64,000 nucleotides of DNA from contig NZ_CP033381.1 in NCBI RefSeq assembly GCF_016865255.1, positions 2,914,001 to 2,978,000 of the forward strand. The letters run 5' to 3'. Positions within the stretch are counted from its first letter, which is position 1; each line of letters starts with the position of its first letter. Shown here piece by piece: positions 35,281-44,398 of this stretch. Below the pieces are notes generated by a model. That model was not told the origin of the DNA and searched no databases. It saw only the letters and a program-made list of their open reading frames with translations. This DNA is from Methylomonas sp. LW13 (GTDB taxonomy: Bacteria > Pseudomonadota > Gammaproteobacteria > Methylococcales > Methylomonadaceae). The translations under genes and the position numbers were made by a program.

Positions 35281-38200
35281 ATGATTAAAAACGCCCAGAA
35301 AATTAACGCAATACACATGCTTTACGACGCTGATCTTTCCCAGGACAGCTGCGGTGTTGGATTTATCACCCGCAAAGACAGCAAACAGACTCACGAGCTC
35401 CTAGTCAAGTCACACGAAGCCTTGTGTACTATTCCTCATCGCGGCGGCATGAGCGCGGAAGGCATAGGCGACGGCGCTGGCGTTAATATCGATTTGTCTC
35501 TGAAGTTTTTCCGTAAGGCCACAGGGAATGCGGACCTGGAACTGGGGCAATTCGGCGTAGCCAACTTTTTCTTCCCGGAAGATCACGCGCATTACGATTC
35601 TGAGGCACAAAAACTAGTCGAAGAACAATTTCTGGAATTCGATCTGCCGATTATCAAATGGCGGGAAGTGCCGGTTGACAGTTCTGTGTTGAATGCCGCA
35701 GCGTTGCGCGCGCAATTACCGATTAAACAGGTCATTTTCGGTCGACCAAAATCCCTCAAAGATGCCAGTCACGAGGCTTTTGAAAGACATATTCAGTCTG
35801 CGCTGCTGACTATTGAAGCCCATGGCTTTACTCGCCCGGAACTGAATGGCTTTTACCCGTTATCCATGAGTTCCCGCACCCAAGTTTACAAAGGCCGCCT
35901 GAACTCATTCGAAGTCATCCCCTACTTTGTCGATTTGTACGACGCGGACCACGAAATCAGTACGCTGTTTTTCCATACCCGTTTTTCCACTAATACCGCA
36001 CCGGCGACGATGATGGCGCAGCCTTTTCGGTATATGGCACACAACGGCGAGCTGAACACCGACAAGAAAAACCGCCTCAGCGAAAACGCCATTGCTCGGC
36101 AAAACAACAAACATGTGGTGTTTCCTTGCGGCCAATCCGATTCCGGCCGCCTGGATCAAACCCTGACCCGCCGCATCAACGAAGATCAACTGGACATTGT
36201 CACCGCTATTTTGGCGATGATGCCACCGGCTTGGGAAAACGATAGCACCCTATCGGAAGATGTACGCGCGATGCTGGAATATTTCAGCCTGTACGAAGAG
36301 AAAAACGACGGCCCGGCCGCGTTAATCTTCAATGACGGCATTCGCGTCGGTGCGCGCCTGGACCGCCTGGGCTTAAGACCATTGCGCTCGGTCGAAACCG
36401 CAGAGTATCTGGCGGTGATGTCCGAAGCGGGCCAGATCGATTTTCCACCGGAAAAAGTGCTCAAACGCGGCCGCATCGAAGCAGGCGGCATGCTGTATTT
36501 CGACCATAGCACCGGTGAATCTTACAACAGCCATCAAGTGATGGAACGTTTGGCTAAGGAAAGAGACTACAAAGCGCTGCTGAAACAAAGCTGCGTTCAT
36601 ATCAGCGAATTGCCCAAAGTAGAGCTTTCGGAACTCAGTAACGAGCATGAACTGAATATCGACCAACGTCACACAGCTTATTCGCTGAACCAGGAAAGCT
36701 TTAAGTTTTTGCTGGACCCTATCCTGCAAACCGGCTTGGAAAAAGTCTCCGCGATGGGTTACGGCCTGACGCCGAACGCTTTGAGCGCGTCTGAAGGCGG
36801 TATGTCGCGTTACTTCAGCCAACGCTTTGCGCAAGTGACCAATCCGCCGCTGGACTCCCTAAGGGAAAGCGACGGCATGACTTTGCGCGTGGCCCTGGGC
36901 GCCAAACCCACTTTTGCGCCGCAAAGCAGCAAACAGCTGATGATCGAATCGCCGATTCTGCAACGCACCCAACTGGAGCAGATTCGCAGACAAAGCCAGG
37001 TAAAAACCGCGACTATTGAGGCGCTATACACTCCGAACTTTGACAATGCCGCGCAAAATGAACTGGCTTTAGAACAAGCCTTGCAAGCGGTATGCATACA
37101 AGTCGAACAAGCTGCGCGCGACAATACCGGCATTATCATTTTAAGCGATGCCAACATCAGCAAATCCCAGGCAGCTCTCCCGGCGCTGCTCGCCATTGCT
37201 GCGGCCAACCAGCATCTGGTCAAACATGGTCTGCGCTTTAACAGCTCGCTGATCATGGAAACCGGCCAGGCAGCCAGCCCGCATGACGTCGCCACCATTC
37301 TGGGCTTCGGTGCCTCCGCGATCTGCCCGCTCAGCGTGCATAACCGGGTAATTACCGAATATGCCGATGTAACCGCGCAACAAAAAGCCCTGTACAGTTT
37401 TCAAAAAGGCGTCGAAAAATCGCTGATGAAAACCATGGGCAAATTCGGCTTGTGTACAGCGGAAAGCTATATTGGCGGGGAGTTTTTCGAATCCAACTAC
37501 CTGGATACTGACGAACCAAAGCTGAAACCGTATTTCCCCAACATTAATGCCTCGGTGGGCGGTGTTCGCTACAGCGACATAGCCGCCAGCGCAACGGAAT
37601 GGCACCATAAGGCGCTATCCGTAACCAGCGAAAGCGATATTCCATTCCTTGGATTATTCAAAGAGCGGAATGAAGGCGCCGGCCACACGTTTGGCAATAC
37701 GGCGGTGCGAGAATATATCAACATGACCGATGAAGCGATCATGTATATAGCGCCACAACAAGCGCCGGAAGCCAGTGATACCGCCTATTTGGATTTCGGC
37801 TACGAAAAACGCACACCCGAGCAAATCGACGCTTTCGGCATTACGCCGGCCTATCGCAGCTTTACCCACAATCTGGCTCAGGAACGCGCGAACCGTCCCG
37901 CTGCTTTGCGCGATGTGATGGAGTTCCCAGCCGATGTCAGCAGCGCTAATAGCAAAGCCGATTTTGATCGCCTACTGGGCAGCCAGGATTTGCACGGTAA
38001 CAACAATTACATGATCCGCGGCTTACAGGTCGAGAGAAGCAATGGCGTGGTGTTCAACATTCGCTTTACCGAGAACTCAAGCAAAGCGCGTCTGGAACAA
38101 CTAGCAGAACATCTGAAAGCGCGTTTTGCCGGCAACGATTTTGGTTTAAACCTGGATAACGACAGTATCAGTCTGCGGGCGAACGACAGCGACAGCCTGA

Positions 38201-40764
38201 TTTACCACTATTTGAGCAACGTGCGCTCTGCCCGCTCGCGGATAGCACTGGATCAGGTGCAACCTGCCCATCAAATCACCCCGACTTTCGCGTCCGGCGC
38301 GATGAGTCACGGCGCACTGCTGGCCGAAGCCCACGAAGCCGTGGCGCAAGGCACCAACATAGCCGGTGGTATGAGCAACTCCGGCGAAGGTGGCGAGCAC
38401 TCCAGCCGCTTTGGCACGATTCGTTCTAGCAAAATCAAACAATTCGCGTCCGGCCGCTTCGGCGTCTGGGCAGGCTATCTCGCCGATCCGAATCTGGAAG
38501 AAATCGAAATTAAAATCGGCCAGGGCGCCAAGCCCGGCGAAGGTGGTCAATTACCGGCACCGAAAGTATCGGTGGAAATTGCTGCGCTGCGTGGCGGCAC
38601 ACCCAAAGTAGAACTGGTCAGCCCGCCGCCGCATCACGATACTTATTCCATCGAAGACCTGGGCCAATTGATTCACGATGCCAAAGCGGCCCGCGTTCGC
38701 GTGGTTGTCAAATTAGTATCCTCGGAAGGCATAGGCACTATCGCGGTCGGCGTCGCCAAAGCCGGTGCAGACGTGATCAACGTGGCCGGTAACACCGGCG
38801 GCACCGGCGCGGCGGCGGTAACCAGCTTGAAAAACACCGGCCGTTCGCCGGAAATCGGTATCGCCGAAGTGCATCAAGCGCTGGCTGCTAACGGTTTGCG
38901 CGATAAAGTTATTTTACGTTGCAGCGCGGCGCACCAAAACGGTTCTGACGTGGTTAAATCTGCAATTTTAGGCGGCGACTCCTTCGAGTTCGGCACCACC
39001 GCTTTAATGATGTTGCGTTGCGTTATGGCGAAAAACTGCAACATCCGCTGCCCGGCCGGTTTAACCACCGCCCATGAGGAATTCAAGGGCGACCCGCGCG
39101 TGTTGGCGCAGTTCTTTATGAACCTGGCCCACGAAGTACGCGAAATCCTGGCTGACTTAGGCTACACCAGTTTGCAGGAAATTCGCGGTAAAACCGAGTT
39201 GTTGCATTTGATCGATCATCCCAGCATGGTCGGCCAAATCCACCTGCAAAAACTGCTGGCGGAAGTACCGGTTGTCAAAATTGAGAAACCGATTTATCTG
39301 GAAAAAGATTTCGCCATCGACGATTTGATCTTTGCCCGCGTTAAATCGGCCTTGTTCGAAAAAGGTCAAAAGCAAGTGCTTGTCGAAGGCGACGAATTCA
39401 AACTGAACAACCGTAACAAAACCGTCGGCGGTCAAACCGCAGTCGACCTGGAACGCTTGTTGGCTTATGCACTCAGCCCTGAGCAAGTCGCTAAATCGAA
39501 CATCATCTATACCAACCAACATGGTCGCCGCTATTTAGCCGACGATACGATTATCGTCCGTACCCACGGTTCGGCGGGACAAAGTTATGCCGCGTTCAAC
39601 AACGACGGCATGCGTATGGAGCATACAGGCACTTGCAACGACGGTGTCGGAAAAACCGCTTGCGGCGGCACCATCGTCATCAAATCACCCGGTGGCGGCT
39701 CCCAGTTACCTGGCGAGAACGTGTTGATCGGTAACTTTGCGCTGTTCGGTGCTTCCGGCGGCAAAACCTTTATCAATGGCGAAGCCGGCGACCGGTTTGC
39801 CGTGCGTAACTCCGGCGCGATGGCGGTTGTCGAAGGCGTCGGTGATTTTGCCTGCGAATACATGATTAACGGCGCGGTATTGAATCTGGGCGGCTTTGGT
39901 AAAGGCTTCTGCACCGGCATGTCGGGCGGCAACGCCTACCAATACGATCCAGACAATCGTTTAAATGATTTGTATGACGATACCTCGGTATCCATACACA
40001 GTTTGACCGACGACAACGACCTAGCAAGCAGCCATGAGCAATTTATTTTGTACATGCTGGAACAACATGTTGAACATACCGACTCGGAAAAAGCCAAGGC
40101 TATCCTGGCTAATTGGGCCAACGAGCGTCGGCACTTCAAATTTGCGTTGCCGCTCTGGTTAAATCGCACGCAAACCGCGGAATACCTAAGCAAAGCGCTG
40201 GATCGCAAAGCGATGATCGAAGAGTTGTCGGTGGCATTTGCGCAAAAACAAATCGAGCAAATCAAACAGGCTTACAAACACAATACACCATTGTTCGATG
40301 GCGCCATTCCGGGTTACGGCGAAACCGACACCGATCTGACCTTGAAATTGATCAACAGCTATGCGGTGATCGATAAAGCCCAGCAAATTGCCCGCGATCA
40401 GTTAACTAAAGCCGGCCAACCGGCTACTGAAGCCTTAGTTGATAAACATGCCTACAAGCTCGTGATGGAACGTCCGCGCAAGCTACAAGATGCGCTGATT
40501 AAAAACATCCGCGAAGCTTACAGCCAATACGATGATGGTCAGTTAGCCGCGTTGATGGCGGAAAAACGCCTGAACGACTACAAAACCACGCTAATGCTGC
40601 GCGACGTGCAAAGCATTTACTCGATAGGCTCCACGGCCTGGATCATCGAACAAGATAGATTCAACCGTTTAGCGTTGGCCGGCCTGCCGTCTATCGATAA
40701 AAATCTGGCGAGCTTGGAAAGCCTGTCTATTGTGAAAGACATGCTGGAAAGCGCGTCTGCCTGA
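35281..40764 (+). CDS. Large variant glutamate synthase (GltB-like)
   Basis: 1827 aa, compared with about 1480-1520 for GltB. The N-terminal glutamine amidotransferase begins near LSQDSCGVGFITRK with Cys24 as likely nucleophile. The FMN domain has ASGAMSHGALLAEAHEAV (about residue 1005) and NVAGNTGGTGAAAVTSLK. The Fe-S site reads LRCVMAKNCNIRCPAG (about 1245), i.e. C-x5-C-x3-C rather than C-x5-C-x4-C. GXGXG repeats follow (GTCNDGVGKTACGGTIVIKS), then an extra C-terminal part of about 200 aa without known domain. No gltD is adjacent; a diflavin reductase lies 96 nt downstream. It may use an alternative electron donor. Intact, single frame. Confidence 0.85.
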   Translation: MIKNAQKINAIHMLYDADLSQDSCGVGFITRKDSKQTHELLVKSHEALCTIPHRGGMSAEGIGDGAGVNIDLSLKFFRKATGNADLELGQFGVANFFFPEDHAHYDSEAQKLVEEQFLEFDLPIIKWREVPVDSSVLNAAALRAQLPIKQVIFGRPKSLKDASHEAFERHIQSALLTIEAHGFTRPELNGFYPLSMSSRTQVYKGRLNSFEVIPYFVDLYDADHEISTLFFHTRFSTNTAPATMMAQPFRYMAHNGELNTDKKNRLSENAIARQNNKHVVFPCGQSDSGRLDQTLTRRINEDQLDIVTAILAMMPPAWENDSTLSEDVRAMLEYFSLYEEKNDGPAALIFNDGIRVGARLDRLGLRPLRSVETAEYLAVMSEAGQIDFPPEKVLKRGRIEAGGMLYFDHSTGESYNSHQVMERLAKERDYKALLKQSCVHISELPKVELSELSNEHELNIDQRHTAYSLNQESFKFLLDPILQTGLEKVSAMGYGLTPNALSASEGGMSRYFSQRFAQVTNPPLDSLRESDGMTLRVALGAKPTFAPQSSKQLMIESPILQRTQLEQIRRQSQVKTATIEALYTPNFDNAAQNELALEQALQAVCIQVEQAARDNTGIIILSDANISKSQAALPALLAIAAANQHLVKHGLRFNSSLIMETGQAASPHDVATILGFGASAICPLSVHNRVITEYADVTAQQKALYSFQKGVEKSLMKTMGKFGLCTAESYIGGEFFESNYLDTDEPKLKPYFPNINASVGGVRYSDIAASATEWHHKALSVTSESDIPFLGLFKERNEGAGHTFGNTAVREYINMTDEAIMYIAPQQAPEASDTAYLDFGYEKRTPEQIDAFGITPAYRSFTHNLAQERANRPAALRDVMEFPADVSSANSKADFDRLLGSQDLHGNNNYMIRGLQVERSNGVVFNIRFTENSSKARLEQLAEHLKARFAGNDFGLNLDNDSISLRANDSDSLIYHYLSNVRSARSRIALDQVQPAHQITPTFASGAMSHGALLAEAHEAVAQGTNIAGGMSNSGEGGEHSSRFGTIRSSKIKQFASGRFGVWAGYLADPNLEEIEIKIGQGAKPGEGGQLPAPKVSVEIAALRGGTPKVELVSPPPHHDTYSIEDLGQLIHDAKAARVRVVVKLVSSEGIGTIAVGVAKAGADVINVAGNTGGTGAAAVTSLKNTGRSPEIGIAEVHQALAANGLRDKVILRCSAAHQNGSDVVKSAILGGDSFEFGTTALMMLRCVMAKNCNIRCPAGLTTAHEEFKGDPRVLAQFFMNLAHEVREILADLGYTSLQEIRGKTELLHLIDHPSMVGQIHLQKLLAEVPVVKIEKPIYLEKDFAIDDLIFARVKSALFEKGQKQVLVEGDEFKLNNRNKTVGGQTAVDLERLLAYALSPEQVAKSNIIYTNQHGRRYLADDTIIVRTHGSAGQSYAAFNNDGMRMEHTGTCNDGVGKTACGGTIVIKSPGGGSQLPGENVLIGNFALFGASGGKTFINGEAGDRFAVRNSGAMAVVEGVGDFACEYMINGAVLNLGGFGKGFCTGMSGGNAYQYDPDNRLNDLYDDTSVSIHSLTDDNDLASSHEQFILYMLEQHVEHTDSEKAKAILANWANERRHFKFALPLWLNRTQTAEYLSKALDRKAMIEELSVAFAQKQIEQIKQAYKHNTPLFDGAIPGYGETDTDLTLKLINSYAVIDKAQQIARDQLTKAGQPATEALVDKHAYKLVMERPRKLQDALIKNIREAYSQYDDGQLAALMAEKRLNDYKTTLMLRDVQSIYSIGSTAWIIEQDRFNRLALAGLPSIDKNLASLESLSIVKDMLESASA

Positions 40765-40772
40765 GCTGAGGG

Positions 40773-40791
40773 AGGGTGCTTCACGCACCCT
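40773..40791 (+). terminator. Weak hairpin between the glutamate synthase and diflavin reductase genes
   Basis: AGGGTGC (40773-40779), loop TTCAC and GCACCCT (40785-40791) form a 7-bp stem. It is followed only by TCGCG, without a T run, so it may be a partial terminator or processing hairpin between the two genes. Confidence 0.4.
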
Positions 40792-40860
40792 TCGCGCCAC
40801 TTGGCAAGAACCAAATACAGTGACTGGACAACCTGACACCTGTCCACAGATGGTAATGAA

Positions 40861-42600
40861 ATGAAAGCACCTTTTATCCCGCAAAACGCCCCTTTTAGTG
40901 ATACTCAACGCGCCTGGCTTGGCGGTTTTTTCGCCGGCATGCATAGCCATATGTTGCAAAGCGCCGGTAGTGTCAATCAAGCGAACGCCCGCACCTTGCA
41001 CATTCTTTATGGTACTCAGACCGGCAACTCCGAGTCGCTGGCTAACGACGCCGCCAATGCAGCCAAAAAACATGGCTTGCAACCGGTCGTCAAAAGCATG
41101 GATGAAGTCGAAATCGGCCAATTGCCGCAAATGCAATACTTGCTGATCGTTACCAGCACATACGGCGAAGGCGCTATGCCGGACAATGCCGAAATGCTTT
41201 GGGAAGCGGCCAATAGTGATGCCGCGCCGCGCTTGGATAACGTTAATTATTCGGTGTTGGCCCTCGGCGATACCAGTTACGATTTATTCTGCCAGGCCGG
41301 CATAGACTGGGATAATAAACTGGCAGCTCTGGGTGCCAAGCGCGTGTTTGACCGCGTCGACTGCGATGTGGATTTTGAAGCCCCAGCGGAAAAATGGCTC
41401 AGCGAAGTGATTCCGTTGATGGCGGAAGGCGCCAGCACAATTGCGGTTGTCGATACCGAAACCCAGGCGGCTAAATCGGTTTACAACCGCAAAAACCCAT
41501 TCCCAGCCAAAATGCGCGTCAACCGCATTGTCACGGCATTGGATTCGTCGAAAGAAACTCGGCATTACGAAATTTCTATCAATGGCTCCGGCCTCAGTTA
41601 CGAAGCCGGCGACGCATTGTGCGTGATCCCGACCAACTGCCCGGACTTGGTAGCGCAAATCGTCAAAGCCATCGGCTGCACCGGCGCGGAAGACGAACCG
41701 GTCAATGGCGAATTAATGAAGCTGTCGGATGCGTTGCGCACACATTTCGAGATCAAATTACCCAGCAAAGAACTGATTGAAGAAATCGCCAGCCGTTCCG
41801 GCGATCAAGAGTTAAACGCATTATTGCTGTCCGGCGACAAGGAAAAACTGGCCGATTACCTTTGGGGCCGCGACATACTCGATCTGCTGTTGCAATTCCC
41901 CGGCGTGGAATTTTCGGCCGCCGAATTTTTACGTTTATTAAAACCGTTGCAACATCGCGCCTACTCCATCTCCTCAAGCGGCAAGAAACATCCGGACAGC
42001 GTGCATTTGACCGTCGCCAGCGTGCGTTACGATGCGCATGGCCGCCAACATAAAGGCGTCTGCTCCACTTATCTGGCGGATTTGGTGAATGAAGAATCCG
42101 ATGTACGAATATTCTTCACCCCCAATAATAACTTCCGCGTACCGGCCGATGATAGCCTGCCCATGATTATGGTTGGACCCGGCACCGGTATCGCCCCGTT
42201 CCGTGCTTTTCTGCAAGAACGCGAATTCCGCAAAGCCCCCGGCAAAAACTGGCTGTTTTTCGGTGACCGCAACGCCTCGACCGATTTTATCTACCGCGAG
42301 GAAATCGAAGCGATGCAATCCAGCGGCTTGCTGACCAAGCTGGATTTAGCGTTCTCGCGCGACCAAGCGGAAAAAATCTATGTACAGGATCGCATGAAAC
42401 AGCACGGTGCCGAACTGTATGCCTGGCTGGAACAAGGCGGCTACTTCTTCGTGTGCGGCGACGCTTACCGGATGGCCAAAGACGTCGATCAAGCCCTGCA
42501 CGACGTGATTCGCGAGCATGGCAAGAAAACTTTGGTCGAGGCGGTTGAGTATGTCAACCAATTGAAAAAAGACAAACGCTACGTCAGAGACGTTTATTGA
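40861..42600 (+). CDS. CysJ-like diflavin reductase (flavodoxin plus NADPH-ferredoxin reductase)
   Basis: 579 aa. After an N-terminal helix (FSDTQRAWLGGFFAGMHS) the flavodoxin domain has LYGTQTGNSESLA (about residues 50-62) and TYGEGAMPDNAEML. The FAD/NADPH half has the FAD block RAYSISSS (about 367), the NADPH block GPGTGIAPFRAFLQER and FVCGDAYRMAKDVDQAL, ending KDKRYVRDVY as in CysJ. It transfers electrons from NADPH through FAD and FMN to a partner. No cysI is near; the only likely neighbour partner is the variant glutamate synthase 96 nt upstream. Assimilatory sulfite reductase subunit is the alternative. Confidence 0.85.
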   Translation: MKAPFIPQNAPFSDTQRAWLGGFFAGMHSHMLQSAGSVNQANARTLHILYGTQTGNSESLANDAANAAKKHGLQPVVKSMDEVEIGQLPQMQYLLIVTSTYGEGAMPDNAEMLWEAANSDAAPRLDNVNYSVLALGDTSYDLFCQAGIDWDNKLAALGAKRVFDRVDCDVDFEAPAEKWLSEVIPLMAEGASTIAVVDTETQAAKSVYNRKNPFPAKMRVNRIVTALDSSKETRHYEISINGSGLSYEAGDALCVIPTNCPDLVAQIVKAIGCTGAEDEPVNGELMKLSDALRTHFEIKLPSKELIEEIASRSGDQELNALLLSGDKEKLADYLWGRDILDLLLQFPGVEFSAAEFLRLLKPLQHRAYSISSSGKKHPDSVHLTVASVRYDAHGRQHKGVCSTYLADLVNEESDVRIFFTPNNNFRVPADDSLPMIMVGPGTGIAPFRAFLQEREFRKAPGKNWLFFGDRNASTDFIYREEIEAMQSSGLLTKLDLAFSRDQAEKIYVQDRMKQHGAELYAWLEQGGYFFVCGDAYRMAKDVDQALHDVIREHGKKTLVEAVEYVNQLKKDKRYVRDVY

Positions 42601-42616
42601 TCCGGCATTGATGTTC

Positions 42617-42640
42617 ACGGGTACATCTCGACGTACCCGT
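42617..42640 (+). terminator. Probable terminator after the diflavin reductase gene
   Basis: ACGGGTAC (42617-42624) pairs with GTACCCGT (42633-42640) over an 8-nt loop, followed by AAGTTTTCTC. The stem is perfect, but the T run is short and offset. Confidence 0.6.
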
Positions 42641-42673
42641 AAGTTTTCTCCCATCGCAATCATCTGAAATTCC

Positions 42674-43201
42674 ATGCCTTTCACGCCTTTTCACATTGGA
42701 CCCGGCACGGCAATTAAAGCGGTTTTCGGCAAATATTTCAGCTTGACGGTGTTCGGATTCGCACAGGTGATGATGGACATAGAACCATTGGTGCGCATGG
42801 TTCGCGGCGATATTATTTTACACGGCGCGACTCACTCCTACCTTGGCGCCATCTGCATCGGCGGCTTTTCCGCGCTAGTGGGCAAACCGTTTTGCGTTTT
42901 CCTATTACGGTTTTGGAATGCCGGGCTTGAGCCAAAATATCTACGTTGGCTAAGAATCCAAGCCGACATGCCGTGGGCACCGGCCATTGCTGGTGCGTTT
43001 ATCGGCACGTTTTCTCATGTACTCTTGGACAGCATGATGCATGCAGACATGCAGCCGTTTGCACCATTCAGTAGTAACAACGGACTGTTGGATTTTTTAC
43101 CGCTCGGCTTCCTGCACCTTCTTTGCGTGTTTTTAGGCGTTTTCGGGGTTTTTACCATCTTGCTGGTTTGGGCTTGGCGCAAGTGGTCTATTGACGTTTG
43201 A
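42674..43201 (+). CDS. Conserved inner-membrane protein (YdjM/metal-dependent hydrolase-like)
   Basis: 175 aa. It begins MPFTPFHIGPGTAIKAVF and has about four hydrophobic segments. HGATHSYLGAICI and GTFSHVLLDSMMHADMQPF resemble the H-x-x-x-H-S and S-H-x-x-x-D motifs of membrane-bound metal-dependent hydrolases (YdjM/DUF4184-like). The substrate is unknown. It stands alone between the diflavin reductase and the convergent hsp20. Confidence 0.65.
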   Translation: MPFTPFHIGPGTAIKAVFGKYFSLTVFGFAQVMMDIEPLVRMVRGDIILHGATHSYLGAICIGGFSALVGKPFCVFLLRFWNAGLEPKYLRWLRIQADMPWAPAIAGAFIGTFSHVLLDSMMHADMQPFAPFSSNNGLLDFLPLGFLHLLCVFLGVFGVFTILLVWAWRKWSIDV

Positions 43202-43258
43202 TCAACAATCATCACGCATCTGAAGCACTAACGACGCCCCAAACAGATATTCCGTTTT

Positions 43259-43308
43259 CCCTGATCCTGTCGACGTCAGAACTAGCCTATCCCTCGACAG
43301 GATCAGGG
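43259..43308. repeat. Perfect 15-bp inverted repeat between convergent genes
   Basis: CCCTGATCCTGTCGA (43259-43273) is the exact reverse complement of TCGACAGGATCAGGG (43294-43308), with a 20-nt loop. It lies between the YdjM-like gene and hsp20, whose ends face each other. Probably a bidirectional terminator or REP-like element; no T run follows either side. Confidence 0.8.
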
Positions 43309-43342
43309 CGATAGCATCTTGGACCGGGCTGGCCCTAAGCGC

Positions 43343-43771
43343 CTAATCGATAGTCATCCGTTGTCCGCTTTTTTTCAGTTTTTTCGCTAGATTCAGCGTC
43401 AGTATGCCGTTCTCGTAACGAGCTTTGCTGGCTTCCTCATCAATCTCCGCGGATAGTTGAAAGCTCCGCGACACTTCACCGAAATAGCGCTCGCTACGCA
43501 GCAATTTATCGTCTTTATTTTCCGAGTCCAGTTGGCTGATTTGCGCACGGATGGCAACCACATTGCCGTCGATATCCACATGGATATTCTCTTTGCCGGC
43601 ACCCGGAATTTCGGCTTGGACGATAAATTCGCCCGGGTTTTCCTTCACATCAACCTTGATCTGCGCGGGCAAACCATCCCCATGTAGTGGCTTGATGTAA
43701 TAACCTGGATTGACATCGCGAAACAGTTCGTCAAACAGACCGCGACTAACAAATGGGCTTAAGTTACTCAT
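43343..43771 (-). CDS. Small heat-shock protein Hsp20 family
   Basis: 142 aa with an alpha-crystallin domain from about residue 38: IKVDVKENPGEFIVQAEIPG, then GAGKENIHVDIDGNVVAIRA and the C-terminal ARYENGILTLNLAKK. It prevents aggregation of unfolded proteins in the cytoplasm, ATP-independent. The RSERYFGEVSRSFQLSAEID block is typical of IbpA-related class A sHsps. A sigma-32-like promoter lies upstream, so heat induction is likely. Confidence 0.95.
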   Translation of the reverse strand: MSNLSPFVSRGLFDELFRDVNPGYYIKPLHGDGLPAQIKVDVKENPGEFIVQAEIPGAGKENIHVDIDGNVVAIRAQISQLDSENKDDKLLRSERYFGEVSRSFQLSAEIDEEASKARYENGILTLNLAKKLKKSGQRMTID

Positions 43772-43820
43772 GTCGATTCTCCTCTTTGTTGCATGTAAAA
43801 ACCTGAACGGTTCTATGCCA

Positions 43821-43849
43821 ATATGGTGTTAGACCACAAGAAATTCAAG
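43821..43849 (-). promoter_or_regulatory. Sigma-32-like heat-shock promoter of hsp20
   Basis: On the minus strand TCTCTTGAA leads into CTTGAA (43844-43849), then 15 nt, then CACCATAT (43821-43828). The consensus is CTTGAA-N13-17-CCCCATNT, so seven of eight -10 positions match and the spacing fits. It lies about 50 nt upstream of the hsp20 ATG. Confidence 0.7.
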
Positions 43850-43894
43850 AGAAAGACACTTAAAAAACAACAGAAAATCGCTGCAAAAAATGGC

Positions 43895-44395
43895 TTAAAG
43901 AACTAGCGGCGTGTCAGCTATTTCGTTAGGATTTTCTTTATTTAACGCCGGAAAATGCTGTTGCAATTGCGCGGTGATTTGGGCAATCCCCTCGATCACG
44001 CCCGGTTCGAATCGACCTGCCCTAAACTGCGCTTCCATCTGTTTGCAAACCCTCGCCCAAGCTGCTTCGCCAACTCGGGCATGTATTCCGCGATCAGCGA
44101 CAATCTCGACATCATGATCAGCGAACAGCAAATAAATCAGCACACCGGTATTGTGTTCCGTATCCCAGATTCGGCATTGTGAAAATACATCAAGCGCGCG
44201 TTGTCTCGGCGTAACCCCTTGCAATAACTCGCCTATCTCCAGCGCACTTTCCACGACAAAACGGATTTCACCCAAGTGCGATGCTTCGCTATCAGCAATC
44301 GCCGCTTCGATGGCTTGCAAGCTGCGCTGGGGAAACGCCAGACGCACACGCCAGGGACCACTAAAAATATGCTTTAGGAATCTAATCACATGCAT
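43895..44395 (-). CDS. TPM-domain protein
   Basis: 166 aa. LQAIEAAIADSEASHLGEIR, then FVVESALEIGELLQGVTPRQRA with RALDVFSQCRIWDTEHNTGV match TPM domains (named for TLP18.3, Psb32 and MOLO-1). It has neither a signal peptide nor a TM, unlike the next TPM protein; it is possibly cytoplasmic. It is the third gene of a lemA-TPM-TPM operon (3-nt gap). Biochemical role unknown; some TPM proteins are acid phosphatases. Confidence 0.8.
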   Translation of the reverse strand: MHVIRFLKHIFSGPWRVRLAFPQRSLQAIEAAIADSEASHLGEIRFVVESALEIGELLQGVTPRQRALDVFSQCRIWDTEHNTGVLIYLLFADHDVEIVADRGIHARVGEAAWARVCKQMEAQFRAGRFEPGVIEGIAQITAQLQQHFPALNKENPNEIADTPLVL

Positions 44396-44398
44396 ACT

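Noticed and set aside
36373-36834. Long open frames antisense to the glutamate synthase gene
   Set aside because: They mirror the codon bias of the strong plus-strand gene and have no family features; the plus frame has full-length domain evidence.
43990-44030. T-loop-like GGTTCGAATC sequence suggesting a tRNA
   Set aside because: It lies within the intact TPM-domain gene, and no acceptor or anticodon arms can be folded around it.
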